NCBI GenBank assembly: GCA_030430535.1
Contig: JAUIKY010000005.1
Span: 1-64,000, forward strand
Length of the DNA stretch: 64,000 bases
Direction of reading: 5' to 3'
DNA from: Bacteroidia bacterium
Lineage (GTDB): Bacteria > Bacteroidota > Bacteroidia > Flavobacteriales > Flavobacteriaceae
The translations under genes were made by a program, and so were the position numbers. The notes under the pieces were generated by a model. The model ran no database searches, was not told the origin of the DNA, and saw only the letters and a list, made by a program, of their open reading frames with translations. Positions 63,624 through 64,000 of the stretch are shown here, piece by piece (position 1 is the first letter of the stretch; every line of letters begins with the position of its first letter).

Positions 63624-64000
63624 TTATTTGTTTAAAAGTTGATTGCCCACGGCGCACTGCAAACATTTGTTTTTATCGCAATAATGGGTTTTAAGCTGAA
63701 TGAGCGCCTGCGAATCCAATGCCGAATCGCTCATGGGTTTCAAATTATTAAAAGTCTCAACAATGCTGTTTTTTTCTGAACCAATACTCGATGCGATTTT
63801 AACGATGGCTTCGCTGGCCGTTTCGCCTTTATGTTTGCTGTAACAAAATTTTAATGGCAAAATGGTATTGATGACTAACAAATCGATGAACGATTTCGTT
63901 AACTTTTTTTCTGAATGTTTTGATGTTTTTTGAAAGGTGAAATGGCTTTTCCAAAATTCCGAAACCGTTACTGAAAACAGTTTATAAAAGTCTTCTAAAT
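63624..64000 (-). CDS. DUF2851 protein, 3' part (runs off the window)
   Basis: The open frame continues through the right edge; about 125 C-terminal residues are visible (for example FYKLFSVTVSEFWKSHF and THYCDKNKCLQCAVGN). The cysteine-rich end matches DUF2851, a conserved Bacteroidota family of about 425 residues with unknown function. The start lies outside the window. Confidence 0.8.
   Translation of the reverse strand, partial: LEDFYKLFSVTVSEFWKSHFTFQKTSKHSEKKLTKSFIDLLVINTILPLKFCYSKHKGETASEAIVKIASSIGSEKNSIVETFNNLKPMSDSALDSQALIQLKTHYCDKNKCLQCAVGNQLLNK

Overview
The window looks like a chromosome segment of a member of the family Flavobacteriaceae (Bacteroidota). The grounds are the AT-rich sequence, Bacteroidota promoters (TTTG or TTG, about 19 bases, TAnnTTTG) in place of -35/-10 boxes, almost no Shine-Dalgarno sequences, small Bacteroidota families (DUF4295, DUF3467, DUF4369, DUF2851), surface lipoproteins and a TonB-type receptor. 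Genus was not resolved.

Layout. 0.4-4.1 kb: an amidoligase trio (RimK-like ATP-grasp ligase, GCS2 ligase, N-formylglutamate amidohydrolase-like protein). 4.1-8.5 kb: an accessory stretch with a serine beta-lactamase-fold hydrolase and an NAD(P)-binding protein bracketed by an old direct duplication of about 350 bp, then a convergent type II restriction-modification pair. 8.7-20.7 kb, nearly all on the minus strand: M23 peptidase, rimO, ftsY, rpmB-rpmG-DUF4295, cinA, Hpt, FAH-family, exonuclease, 2-oxoacid dehydrogenase E2, glycosyltransferase, recR. 20.8-41.2 kb is mixed: Na+/solute symporter, TonB-type receptor, RelE/ParE toxin pair, fabH, htpG, lipoproteins, GIY-YIG nuclease, MOSC protein, DEAD-box helicase, D-Ala-D-Ala dipeptidase, AlkB, queD, idi, prfC, and a likely unannotated small RNA at 35.7 kb. 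41.3-56.7 kb on the minus strand is the core information-processing block: rpsU, xerC, hpf, four tRNAs, tuf, tRNA-Trp, secE, nusG, rplK, rplA, rplJ, rplL, rpoB, rpoC. 56.9-64 kb: an unknown lipoprotein, an RHH/PIN toxin-antitoxin module beside an acyl-CoA dehydrogenase, a helix-hairpin-helix protein, an AGCS symporter, a K+ channel, a PspC protein and the 3' part of a DUF2851 gene.

Themes. Two accessory modules (beta-lactamase-like pair next to the R-M system; RHH/PIN pair) sit beside a decayed second copy of the 3' end of a neighbouring resident gene. Smaller 3'-end duplications occur at tRNA-Trp and the DUF3467 gene. This fits insertion with target duplication, or capture of modules together with flanking homologous DNA. 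Several control signals can be read directly: a sigma-54-type promoter before htpG, a rare strong Shine-Dalgarno before rpsU, a paired-palindrome operator before the RHH antitoxin, and a terminator that overlaps the start of the tRNA-tuf transcription unit. No rRNA, CRISPR array, complete insertion sequence or prophage was seen.
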